A DNA stretch of 64,000 nucleotides from Symsagittifera roscoffensis. Lineage: Eukaryota > Xenacoelomorpha > Acoela > Convolutidae. The stretch covers positions 31,352,776 through 31,416,775 of the forward strand of contig NC_087069.1 in assembly GCF_963678635.1 (NCBI RefSeq). Reading direction: 5' to 3'. Each line of letters begins with the position of its first letter. The stretch's first letter is position 1. Below the pieces are notes generated by a model, which was not told the DNA's origin, did no database searches, and was given only the letters and a program-made list of their open reading frames with translations. Position numbers and translations under genes: made by a program. Shown in pieces: positions 11,325 through 21,279 of the stretch.

Positions 11325-11942
11325 CTATTGATGCTCAGTTTTTGGCGACTTCCAAACCAGAGCTGCTTCTGCCGCATCCGGAACTGCTCGAATGCCATGT
11401 TTATCTACCATCTTGCCCAGGTATTTTGTCGAGTCCTTTAGAAAATCACATCCTGCGGGTTTACACTTCAGTCCTGCCTTCTTCATACATGAAAACACTT
11501 CGTCCAGTGGCCTGATTTGCTCCTTTACTGTACGTGTTGCAATCACCACGTCGCCCACTTTACACATCACCAAGTTGCCATACCTCTTCGTCACACTTGT
11601 TAGTGCCTGTGCCATTAGTCTCTGAAATGTGGCTGTCGCATTGCACAGGCCAAAGGGCATCCTTTTTTACTGGAATAATCCCAGCTGGCAAGCAAACCCC
11701 GTTTTTCCCCTATTTTGTTTGCTAAGCGGCACCTGCCAAAAAGCCGACACCAGATCAAAAGTTGTGAAAAACTTTGCATCCCCCATTTTCGAGAGACTCT
11801 CATCTTTTGTAGGTATGGCATAGCCATCCTTCACCGTGAGGGACTACAAATATCGAAAGTCACAGCTAAATCTATGTTGGTCTCCCTTCTTTTTGGCCAT
11901 TACTACTCCACGCGCCCAATGTGATTTGGATGGTTCTATCAT
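11325..11942 (-). pseudogene. Gypsy reverse transcriptase domain (copy 2, extra stop)
   Basis: As 5269-5886, but a T to A change on the plus strand makes the Lys codon after RYL into TAG (11844-11846). The N-terminal RT piece is therefore interrupted. The altered motif C, CKVGDVV, is present again. Confidence 0.9.
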
Positions 11943-11981
11943 ATTATACTCTAGTATCTACATGCATTCGATTTGTTTGGG

Positions 11982-12788
11982 TCATGCACCTCGCCCCCTC
12001 CCTATGCCGTAGCAACGACCGATGTCCGCTTTAGGTCTGGAAAAAACATCTTGGTTCCTATCTAGCACGTCCTTGATGGCTTCGAGCTGTTCGTCCGCTA
12101 CCTCCCTCCTTAAATATTCAATTTCTGGCAATACCGTTTTATCCAATTCTAATTCCTCTTGTGAGGGTCTTTCCGGAACGTTCGAACTGCTCGAAAGCTC
12201 ATCGTCTGTTTCTGATTTAGGGGAATTTATTAGACCGGACGAAAATTTAAATTTTTTCAATCTGCTCAAGATACAAATATAGTCCCTGTGGTTCGGTTAA
12301 TCAATAAATTCATATTTATTCAATTTTTCAGCCATTTCATACTTATTTTTCACCGGCAGTGCGTATCCCAGTTTCCTCTCCCTCTGGATTGTAATTGGTA
12401 TATCAAGAGTATTCAGCAAGACACTGACGCAGAGGCAACTCTTGGTGATCCAGATTGATCTTCTTACAATAGCAGCACTTTGACTATTCGGTTTCGATAC
12501 TATACATACTTGTTTGTTGTCACCTAGTTATTTATAGTTCTTCATTCTCAATTTTAACATTGCAGCCTCGTTTGCTTTCAATCTCAACCTCCTACTCAAG
12601 AAAACTGGAGCTTTATTCTCATTCGCCATGTTTAAATTTAACGGTTTAATTACGTACTTCCTTTCCGGATTTCGAATCCTGAACATCGCATTGTTTAGAT
12701 CAATCGTTACATCAAAATTCATAATGAAATCTCTGCCTAAAACCAATTGATTTGACTTGTCTAGATTTTCCACCACCAGAAAAATCAT
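11982..12788 (-). pseudogene. Gypsy protease C-terminus and linker (copy 2)
   Basis: As 5926-6732, with one Arg to Thr difference in the NFDV-DL segment. The right-hand parental copy has the ACG-type codon at the equivalent place, so the change in copy 1 is probably the derived one. Confidence 0.75.
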
Positions 12789-12889
12789 CCACAGGTTGCG
12801 TTCCCCCAGATTGGGAGCTGATATTGGTGTCCTGCAAGAACCCTCACTGCTTCATTATTTGCCGCTGACAGCCGTTTTCTTGAGTCTCA

Positions 12890-13102
12890 AGCCGACCATC
12901 AACACCGCCTCGGTCGCCGACTCTCTGCACTCTCCGTCTGACTCTAACTGCAGGATAGCGTTAAACATCACCGCCAGCATCTCGTCCACTTGTGTGTGAT
13001 CAAGATCCCTCGAGCGCCTGTACAGCTCATCGAGCGTGGCTTCTTGAATTCCGCTGGCACGGGTTTCCAAAAACGATCTGCCATTGCTTTTCTCACCTGT
13101 CC
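12890..13102 (-). other. GC-rich segment of unknown origin (copy 2)
   Basis: Same segment as 6834-7046, with an open minus-strand frame at 12855-13139. It is followed by minisatellite J5 (13103-13166). Confidence 0.6.
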
Positions 13103-13294
13103 AACACTCAAAAATTACCTCAACCAGATTAACACTCAAGAATTACCTCAACCACATTAATACTCAAGAAAATTCTTTCTCAGTTAACGATTACCGAAAA
13201 CTGGGTGATGTTCTTGCTTCTGTAACTCCTATTTCACTTAACATCATGAAGAGACTGAGCCCCGTTTTTGAGTGTTGCGTGCTATTGTACGTCC

Positions 13295-14080
13295 CTACCA
13301 CTGCGGCAGATATTTGTCCCAGTCTGTCATATACCCCGAGCAGTTTACCCTGAGCATATTCACTAGCGTTCTGTTCTGCTTCTCCACTAGACCATTCGGT
13401 TGTGGATAATAGGTCGTCGAATGTGTTTGGGCAACGTGGGATCTTCTCATGAGTTCTTTCGTCAGGTCCCCCACGAGGACTTTCCCATTATCCGATTGGA
13501 AGGTCATGGGACAACCATACCGTGGTATCCAGTACGTTATCAAGTGATCATAAGTTTCTTCCGCCGAGGCTGTCTGACATGGTTCCGTTTCCGCCAGTTT
13601 CGTAAAGTTATCAATAATTACCAGTATCTGATTATACCCAGAGTCTGTCATGCAGATCTTCTGATGGTCTATCTGCACAACTTCTTTAAATTCCGAGCTT
13701 TCCACAGACTTGAGAGGGAATTCACTTTTTCTGGAATCCTTCATCTGCAAACACGACAAGCATGCGTTGACCCACCTTTCTTCAGCTCTCCTCATTCCTG
13801 GCCATTCAAATCGATGTAGTGTTTTTTATTGCACCTTGTTTATACCTTGATGTCCCATCTGATCGTGCGATCCGAACAACAACTCCGTTTGATAAAGCTG
13901 GGGTAATATGATGAGATTATGCTTGTGTAATATCCTCTCTTCATCTCTTTTCCTGCAAGCCACTACGACATCTGCTGTGTGGTAGAGTAAGTCCTTCCGT
14001 TCCTTGTAGAACTGGCTCAAGTATTTGAAGCTGTCTTCCTTTATATCTCCTCGGATCCACTTGGTGAGGTTGCTGGTCAT
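13295..14080 (-). pseudogene. Gypsy integrase, alpha type (copy 2)
   Basis: As 7239-8024: the zinc-binding piece is at 13826-14080 and the DD35E core at 13295-13795. One substitution in the core (FTKLAE here, FTKPAE in copy 1) favours this copy as the less changed one. Confidence 0.88.
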
Positions 14081-14087
14081 TTTGTCG

Positions 14088-14932
14088 TCATCTAGCCTTT
14101 ACATGCTCTTTCAGTGCCATCATTTGTCCGTTTAGTTCTCCCAGGTTGTGGTTGTGGATATCATCCTTGAGCTTGACGCATACTATTCCTCTCAATACCT
14201 CTCTATCACCTTCCGGCTCTAGATTAGTCCTGATTTTTGGACTGCATGATAGTTCACTGGATGGTTTTCCCGACGACACCGCTATCATCACCAATTCTTC
14301 TCTCTGGTCATGTCATGATAATCCAAATTGTATGTTCCGGAAAAGGGGTCAGTCTGCAATTCACTGTCCTGATTCCTTCTTTTTTCTTCCGCTAGTATCA
14401 TGCAGAGGCTTTCTTGCTCACTTCGACTTTCCGCTGAATCTTCGCCCATTTTTCTCTCCGGAAAAAATTTCATCTTCACCTTCCTCCTCATTCGGCAACC
14501 TCTTTCCGTACTCTTGATGTGTTCCGAGTTCTTCAGCCTCCTCTCTATACGACATTTTCTTCCTCCGTAGCGTTGTTTGCTTGAGTATTCCTTCTGGGAT
14601 ATTCTCGACTAGCGTTCGAACCAGCTTTTTGCTCTCTGGATCCCCGGTTTTCAGGGAGTTTTTATCATCTGGGACCTTCTCCTTTCTCATTATTGTAAAT
14701 TCTGATTTATCGTCTCTTCTTGTCGAGACCACAGGTTTGTCATCGGCCAGTTTCTGAAGCAACCCCATCAAATCCTGTCCCGCCGTTACCTTTCCTTTTT
14801 CAACTTTGTCTAGGTCGTAACCCTTCGCTTTCAGAATTCTTGTTTCTTTAGAATTCTTGTCTCTTTAGAATTCTTGTTTCCTGGAACCCTGTCGGCAATT
14901 CTGGGTGATCCTCGATCGGTTTGCCTGATTTA
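14088..14932 (-). pseudogene. Gypsy spacer, alpha type (copy 3)
   Basis: Open pieces at 14418-14771, 14288-14491 and 14088-14294. Unlike the other alpha spacers it runs directly into RNase H at 14933 rather than into a minisatellite. This is therefore the intact order. Confidence 0.65.
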
Positions 14933-14937
14933 TCGAG

Positions 14938-15497
14938 TCATCTCGTGAGTGGTAACCTATCGTACGTTACCTTGTCCATAAACGAGGTTCCATCTTTTAT
15001 TTCAGGCCTATCAGCCTCCCTCTGTTCTTGCCTCTCGTAGAATTCCGGTTTTTTAATCAAGCTGTCGGCATTTTGGAGTTTATCTCTCGTCTTGTGCTCG
15101 ATTATCATGTTGTATTCGTCCAGCTGTACTATCCATCTCCCGATGTAGCTTTGGTTCATTGATTATGTCTTCAGCCAGCTGAGTGCCCTGTTGTCGACCC
15201 GTAGTTTAAAAGGCCCGCTGCCCAAATACACCCTGTTTTTTCCACAAAAATGACTACTGCAAACATCTCTGCTTTTGGTGCCCCGTATTTTATATCCGTG
15301 TCACTCAAGACTTTACTACCATTAACTATCGGCCTCAAGACAGTCCTACCCTTCCATTCTTGTTCTTGATGTGGTATGCCAGAGATCGCTACCACCGATG
15401 CATCTGTGTCTGGAACGTACATGACTTTTTCTGTCGGCATGCCCAACACTGGAGGCATGTTAAGATTTGTCGGCATGCCCAAAACCAAGAAATTCAT
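14938..15497 (-). pseudogene. Gypsy RNase H domain (right-hand copy)
   Basis: Translations are identical to the other two RNase H copies (15171-15497 and 14938-15159). The near-perfect identity to the array ends shortly to the right, at about 15530. Confidence 0.85.
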
Positions 15498-16073
15498 CTA
15501 TTGATGCTCAGTTTTTGGCGACTTCCAAACCAGAACTGCTTCTGCCGCATCTGGGTCTGCTCGGATGCCATGTTTATCTACCATCCTGCCCAGGTATTTT
15601 GTCGAGTCCTTTAGAATATCAAATCCTGCGGGTTTACACTTCAGTCTTGCCTTCTTCCTACATGGAAACACTTCGTCCAATCGCCCGATTTGGTCCTTTA
15701 GGGTACGTGTTGCAATCACCACGTCGCCCACTTTACACCTCACTAAGTTGCCATACCTCTTCGTCACACTTGTTAGTGTCTGTGCCATTAGTCTCTGAAA
15801 TGTGGCTGTCGCATTGCAAAGGCCAAAGGGCATCCTCTTTCACTGGAATAATCCCAGCTCGCAAGCAAACCCCGTTTTTCCCCTATTTTGTTTGCTAAGC
15901 GGCACCTGCCAAAAAGCCGACACCAGATCAAAAGTTGTGAAAAACTTTGCATCTCCCATTTTCGAGAGACTCTCATCTTTTGTAGGTATGGCATAACCAT
16001 CCTTCACCGTGAGGGACTTCAAATATCGAAAGTCACAGCTAAAACTATGTTGGTCTCCTTTCTTTTTGGCCAT
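15498..16073 (-). pseudogene. Gypsy reverse transcriptase (right-hand, diverged copy)
   Basis: Pieces 15840-16073 (motif A, TTFDLVSAFWQVPL) and 15498-15833 (motif B, MPFGLCNATATFQRLM). The second piece differs from the array copies at many residues, for instance in DEVFPCRKKARLKCKPAG. The YxDD box is again CKVGDVV. The first piece lacks the upstream residues that are open in copy 1, and a frameshift separates the pieces near 15835. Confidence 0.88.
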
Positions 16074-16163
16074 TACTACTCCACACGCCCAATGTGATTT
16101 GGATGGTTATATCATATTATACTCTAGTATCTACATGCATTCGATTTGTTTGGGTCATGCACC

Positions 16164-16808
16164 TCACCCCCTCCCTATGCCGTACCGCCGACCGAAGTCC
16201 GCTTTAGGTCTGGAAAAAACATGTTGATTCCTATCTAGCACGTCCTTGATGGCTTCGAGCTGTTCGTCCGTTACCTTCCTCCTTAAGTATTCAATTTCTG
16301 GCAATACCGTTTTATCCACTTCTAATTCCTCTTGTGTGGGTCTTTCCGGAACGTTCGAACTGCTCGAAAGCTCATCGTCTGTTTCTGATTTAAGTGAATT
16401 TATTAGACCGGACGAAAGTTTAATTTTTTTCAATCTGCTCAAGATACAAAAACAGTCCCTGTGGTTCGGACTATCAATAACTTCATATTTATTCAATTTT
16501 TCAACCGTTTCATATTTAATTTTCACCGCCAGTACGTATCCCAGTTTCCTCTCCCTATGGATTGTGATTGGTATATCAAGAGTATTCAGCAAGATACTGA
16601 CGCAGAGGCAATTCTTGGTGATCCAGAATGATCTTCTTACAATAGCAGCACTTTGGCTATTCGGATTCGGTACTATACATACTTGTTTGCTGTCACCTAG
16701 TTCATTATAGTTCTTCATTCTCAATTTTAACCTTGCAGCCTGGTTTGTTTTCAATCTCAACCTCCTAATCAAGAAAACTGGAGCTTTATTCTCATTCGCC
16801 ATTATCAA
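16164..16808 (-). pseudogene. Gypsy protease-RT linker, longest open copy
   Basis: This 214-residue open frame joins what the array copies have in pieces: a start in ENKAPVFLIRRLRLK, a middle with two Cys near a conserved Ile-rich segment (KNCLCVSILLNTLDIPI), and the pre-RT end DRNQHVFSRPKADFG. It shows the original continuity of this linker and supports the right-hand copy as the older, less rearranged one. A frame break separates it from RT at about 16090-16160. Confidence 0.75.
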
Positions 16809-17170
16809 ATTTACCGGTTTAATTACGTACTTCCTTTCCGGATTTCAAATCCTGAACATTGCATTGTTTAGATTAATCGTTACATCAAAATTTCCAATGA
16901 AGTCTCTGCCTAGAACCAATTGATTTGACTTGTATATATTTTCCACCACCAGAAAATTTATCCACAGGTTGCGTTCCCCCAGATTCGGAGCTGATATTGG
17001 TGTCCTGATAGAACCCTCATTGCTTCATTACTCGCCGCTGACAGCCGTTTTCTTGAGTCTATCAGGTCTTCCTTGTCGAATCCCATGTTTTCCATAATGC
17101 TATTGGTATCACACTCAAGACAGCTCCCGTATCCAATAGTACTTGTAAATGGGTCTTCTTTCCGCTTATA
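16809..17170 (-). pseudogene. Gypsy aspartic protease with DTGA active site
   Basis: On the minus strand, codons at 17122-17133 read Asp-Thr-Gly-Ala in the context VLLDTGAVLSVIP, the retropepsin active site. The C-terminal block (the LGRDF-type motif) lies at about 16890-16920. The reading frame is interrupted between them. In an intact element this protease would cut the Gag-Pol polyprotein. The array units have lost the active-site half. Confidence 0.75.
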
Positions 17171-17903
17171 TCTAGTACATGTGCAGATACATCTGCTTCT
17201 GTTCCCAAATGCATGGCATCTTCTTCTAGCATGGCAAAATGCCCAATCGAACTCCCCTTGAGTTATTCTCGACCAGCGAGATCCTCGTCACACGTTATTA
17301 TCGTCTTCGTATAGATGTTGATTCCATCTATATTCAACATGACCTCGTGTGGACCATAGGCTTCCGCTTACCTGCTGTCAATCTTAATCGATAGACACCT
17401 CTCGTGAGAAATGCCCTGAGTGCTCTCGAAGGAGTCTGTGGGGTGATGGTTCGCAGTAGTCAGCATATACTTCTTTGTGCTTTAGGGTTTGGTCGCTTGG
17501 TTCACTCAGATTCCTTGTTACCTCGTGGGCGTCAACCTTTATTATCGACACGATTCTCGACCCAATCTTTGTGATACAAAGTGTTTTCCAGTCACCATTT
17601 TCAAGGTGTTGCATTTGCTTCTGGCTAGCAGATTGTCACTCATCTCGGGTTCTGGTGCTGCCATTGAGAGTGTCTCGTTCCTCTGTTGTCTTTGTATCTC
17701 ATGCTCCAGCCTTTATTTGATCTTATTCAACGCTAAGTCTTGTTTCAATTTGTAGATGGCCTCTGCTGCCGCTTTCTCGTAGTTTATTTCTGGTGAACTT
17801 TTTGCTGGGCCCCTCAGGCATCCGTCATTTCGGTCACGACTTTTTATGTCTTTGTCCTCAATTCACCACTTGTCGCCTCTTTGTTCTGCAAAACATTCTC
17901 AGC
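17171..17903 (-). pseudogene. Gypsy gag-protease junction, decayed
   Basis: The minus-strand open piece 17384-17614 is hydrophilic and lies where the Gag-Pol connection is expected. I see no certain motif in it, and the frames are broken. Confidence 0.4.
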
Positions 17904-18242
17904 TTATCTATTCTTGGTATTTTGCATCGCAGCAAGTTTTAACTTGTGTTTTGGTTGATTCTGATTCTTCACTGCTTCCCAAAGCAGGCCACTGTAAAAC
18001 TCGTGTTCCTCCATCTGACTCATGTCCTCTTCATCAGGTGCATATCCCAAGTTTTCCATACCTTGTTTGTAAATGGTGCAATCCGCTACATGGTATTCTG
18101 CCGAGCCGCAATTCGCACATGACCTTTGTTTGTCCATATCGTCTCTAGGCTTGTACAATGACGACCTTTGTTGTTGGCCTTCCCCTTGCAAGTTCCTACT
18201 GTCTGAAAATGAGAATTTTTTTTCGGTTTCATTAACATGCAC
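17904..18242 (-). pseudogene. Gypsy gag nucleocapsid with zinc knuckle
   Basis: This 112-residue piece has a basic stretch followed by CANCGSAEYHVADC, a CCHC zinc knuckle with the His shifted by one position (CX2CX5HX3C against the usual CX2CX4HX4C). Downstream is an acidic segment (DEEDMSQMEEHEFY). Zinc knuckles of this kind bind the element RNA during particle assembly. Confidence 0.75.
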
Positions 18243-18411
18243 TCTCTAGACTTCTGTCTCATCTCTTCTGCGATTGGTGCATTATCTTTTGATGGCGTAG
18301 ATTATGTTGCCAACGTTGTTCTCAAGTTGTCACTTTTCACGCCATCAATAAACTTTGCGGCAATGCTAAAACTTCTCCTGTAAATCGATTCCTCTGGATC
18401 GCTACTTCTTC

Positions 18412-19460
18412 TCAAGCTCTCCAGATCATCCAGAAATTGATCAATGATTCATCGTCTCTCTGTCTCCTTTTTGTAAATATCATCCTGGCTTCATGTCCTT
18501 TCAACCCGGATCCCAAGCAATTTAACAGTATTTCAAAAATCCTGTCCTCAGTGTCACGTTCCTCTTCCTTCTTGCCGTGCCCTCCAGATTGCTTAGTATT
18601 GCTGTGCACGCCTGTCTTTCATCATTCAGGTTGTCCTGCTCAAGATGTAGTTTCATTAACTCAACCCAGCTATCTACGCAACCATCTGAATCGTCTTTGA
18701 ATTTCTTCGGTTTCTTGAAGATCTCACTCGATTTGCCTCCTCCTGTATCACTCGACTCTGTATTCATTGTAGCGAACGCTTCAAGTGTCCTATTCATCAT
18801 TTCCCAAGTTTTTGTCCCTGTCATGGCATCAGGTGTTACACTCGTGTGTGTGCCCGATTCCCTTGGTATCCTTGTTGAAGTCCACACGTCTCCTTTCGTA
18901 GCCGTTTTGGTCATCCCTGATCCTATGCTGTTGTTGATCTGACGTAAAGGTGTAGATTCCTGTTTCGTGCGTTGAGGTTCCACAAAATGATTCTAGGTTG
19001 CTTTTCTGTTTTGTCTGCTACCGTCTTCTCTTGAGCAATAGAGTCTTTCAAGAGTGCATCCACTTTGGATTGTACTGCACAAGAACTTTCTGCTTGGTCC
19101 CTGCTCATTGTGTCCATTTTCGTCTCTAAATTCCATAATTTATCGTTTACGGTCTCATGCCGCCTTTTCATTTCCTCCATATCTTTCTTTATATGTTTCT
19201 CTCGTTCCTTGTCAGCTGTATCTACCTTGCTCGCCATCTGTTGTAGATTTTCTTCAGTGGCTCTTGCTAAGTTGAAGTAGTTGTCCAGATTCTCCTTTTT
19301 GTGATGTCGCAGTTTCTTTTTTTAATTCCTGGCGGTCCTCTTCGCTGCACTTCAGCTTTTTGTCCATGTGTTCCAACTTTGACTTCAAGTCCCCAAACTC
19401 AACTAGTGGTGCTTTCGATTCTGTTGGTTGCCTATCTTGGTGACCCGCTGTTCCCTTCAT
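18412..19460 (-). pseudogene. Gypsy gag capsid and N-terminal coiled coil
   Basis: Three pieces in gag order. 19254-19460 and 18923-19237 are Lys/Glu-rich with heptad-like spacing, probably coiled coil. 18522-18983 contains KFKDDSDGCVDSWVELMKLHL and ILSNLEGTARRK, and 18412-18609 has DRIFEILLNCLGSG and KRRQRDDESL, blocks typical of a Gypsy gag capsid domain. Frame changes lie near 18560 and 19240. Gag proteins form the element particle. Confidence 0.7.
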
Positions 19461-19735
19461 AGCTTGCTCCTTTTCCTGGTCAGCTTCTGTTGTTATCGTG
19501 GAAGGTATTGCTTTTTTCGGTCGCTGTTGTCACCTCCTTCTTCTCTCTCGATTTCAGTTCAACCGTCGCCGCCAACCTCTCCATGAACGATGTTCTCTAT
19601 GTTTGTGAATCGTTCTTTATTGTTTCCGGTGTTTTGTTGGTGACCTCTACTTCAATGCCTATTGTTGAGAACTCTATTGTCTTTGTTCTTGGTTCTTCTA
19701 CATTCGGCATAGGTTTCGACTCCAATGTCGACCCT
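19461..19735 (-). other. Probable Gypsy 5-prime region
   Basis: Sequence between the gag remnant and the first satellite units. I found no convincing LTR end, primer-binding site or open gene. Confidence 0.3.
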
Positions 19736-19815
19736 TAAATCACTATCCCAGGACTTCAGGTGTGGGGACACTTAATTCAGTATCCCAAGACTTCAAATGT
19801 TTGGACCCTTACATT
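19736..19815. repeat. Isolated dimer of the 36-bp satellite
   Basis: Two units of the CTTAAATCACTATCCCAGGA type lie apart from the main array. About 460 bp of unrelated sequence (19816-20279), in which I see nothing recognisable, separates them from it. Confidence 0.8.
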
Positions 19816-20279
19816 AAGTCGTTTTTCGTTCCATTCCATCTATACTCTGCTCTGGCGTCTCAAGATCAATTTTCGCGACGGTCACACTCTTTTGATTAAT
19901 CAAATTTTCTTCGGCCTTCTGCTTCTTGTTGCTTCTGGTGTTGACCATGATAACTGAAATTTTTTTCTGAAAATTCTCGGGTTTGTAGATGTTTGCTTCC
20001 GTTGTGTTGACAGTTGGTTTGGCTTTTGTCCCATCCTTTTCCTTTCTGGTACTGAGACTCCTGTTCTCTTCACGATGTTTGTTACATTTTCCTTTTAATT
20101 ACAACTCTGACTATGTACAGGTATTAATGTAGAACGTAGTCAAAGTATAAGAAAACCTCCAATGCTCCTAAATATTCAAACTTTATAAAACAGTAACAGT
20201 TTCATATGTAGTCTACAGTCCGAATTAATTTTTATTAATCCTTGTGTTGTTCCCGTTCCCCCCGGAGCTATTCAATGAC

Positions 20280-21279
20280 CCTTAATGGTTTTCCTAGTCC
20301 CAGCCTAAGGCGTTGGGATACTTAATGGTTTCACTATCCCAGGACTCTAAGTGTCACTATCCCAGGACTCTAGGTGTTGAGATACCTATTTCATTATCCC
20401 AGACCTTTAGGTGTTGAGATAATTGATTTACTATCCCAGGACTTCAGGTGTTGAGATACTTGATTTACCATCCCAGGACTTCAGGTGTTGGGAAAATTAA
20501 ATCAGTATCTCAAGACTCAAGTTTTGGGACCCTTAAATCACTATCCCAGGACTCAAGTAATGGGACCCTTCAATCACTATCCAAGGACTCAAGTGTTTGG
20601 ACCCTTAAATCACTATCCCAGGACTTCAGGTGTGGGGGAATTAATTCAGTGTACCAAGACTTCAAATGTTTGGACCCTTAAATCACTATCCCAGGACTCA
20701 GGTAATGGGACCCTTAAATCACTATCCAAGGACTCAAGTGTTTGGACCCTTAAATCACTATCCCAGGACTTCAGGTGTGGGGGAATTAATTCAGTGTACC
20801 AAGACTTCAAATGTTTGGACCCTTAAATCACTATCCCAGGACTTCAGGTGTGGGGGAATTAATTCAGTGTACCAAGACTTCAAATGTTTGGACCCTTAAA
20901 TCACTATCCCAGGACTCAGGTAATGGGACCCTTAAATCACTATCCCAGGCCTCAAATGTTGGGTCCCTTAAATCATTATCCCAGGACTCAAGTGTTGGGA
21001 CGTTTAAATCACTATCCCAGGACTCAAGTGTTGGGATCCTTAAATCACTATCACAGGACTCAAGTGTTGGTACCCTTAAATCACAATCCCAGGACTCTAA
21101 GTGTCACTATCCCAGGACATTCGGTCTTGGCATACTTAATACAGTGTCCCAAACTTTAGTTGTTGGGTTACTTGATTTACTATCCCAGGACTTCAAGTGT
21201 TTGAATAATTAATTCACTATTCCAGGTTTTCAGGGGTTGGGACACTTAAATCACTATCCCAGGACTCAAGTGTGGGGAT
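20280..21279. repeat. 36-bp satellite array with higher-order periods
   Basis: About 27 units of roughly 36 bp, with a core of CCTTAAATCACTATCCCAGG followed by ACTCAAGTGTTGGGA. Variants recur in blocks of about 145 bp (four units) and 73 bp (two units) between 20485 and 20900, showing duplication of sets of units. The left end (20280-20480) is more diverged, as expected at an array edge. Because 36 is divisible by three, long frames stay open by chance. These are not evidence of a protein. Confidence 0.92.

Larger units (their letters stand above)
8877..14932 (-). repeat. 6056-bp higher-order repeat, copy 2
   Basis: Same order and length as copy 1. Differences I noticed include Arg to Thr in the protease piece (12528-12788), a Phe to Leu change in an antisense frame near 12850, and Pro to Leu in the integrase core. 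There is also a new stop codon in RT at 11844-11846. Confidence 0.92.
1..19735 (-). mobile_element. Ty3/Gypsy-derived tandem array plus decayed parental copy
   Basis: All recognisable coding matter here reads on the minus strand and belongs to one Gypsy family. The order right to left is gag (19.5-17.4 kb), protease, reverse transcriptase, RNase H, a spacer, then integrase. From 1 to 14932 the pol part is repeated in tandem: left partial module 1-937, 1883-bp unit 938-2820, and two 6056-bp units. No paired LTRs were recognised, and the units join integrase directly to protease-side sequence through a minisatellite. The array behaves like a satellite built from retrotransposon sequence. Frameshifts and a changed RT motif make every copy look inactive. 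A collapsed or expanded assembly is possible and cannot be excluded from the sequence. Confidence 0.9.

Noticed and set aside
1-14932. CRISPR-like array
   Set aside because: Repeats are kilobase-sized retrotransposon units or contiguous minisatellites without unique spacers, and the genome is eukaryotic.
20448-21212. Overlapping open frames of 77-133 codons giving repetitive peptides
   Set aside because: The 36-bp satellite unit is divisible by three, so a stop-free frame repeats automatically. There is no start context or other coding sign.
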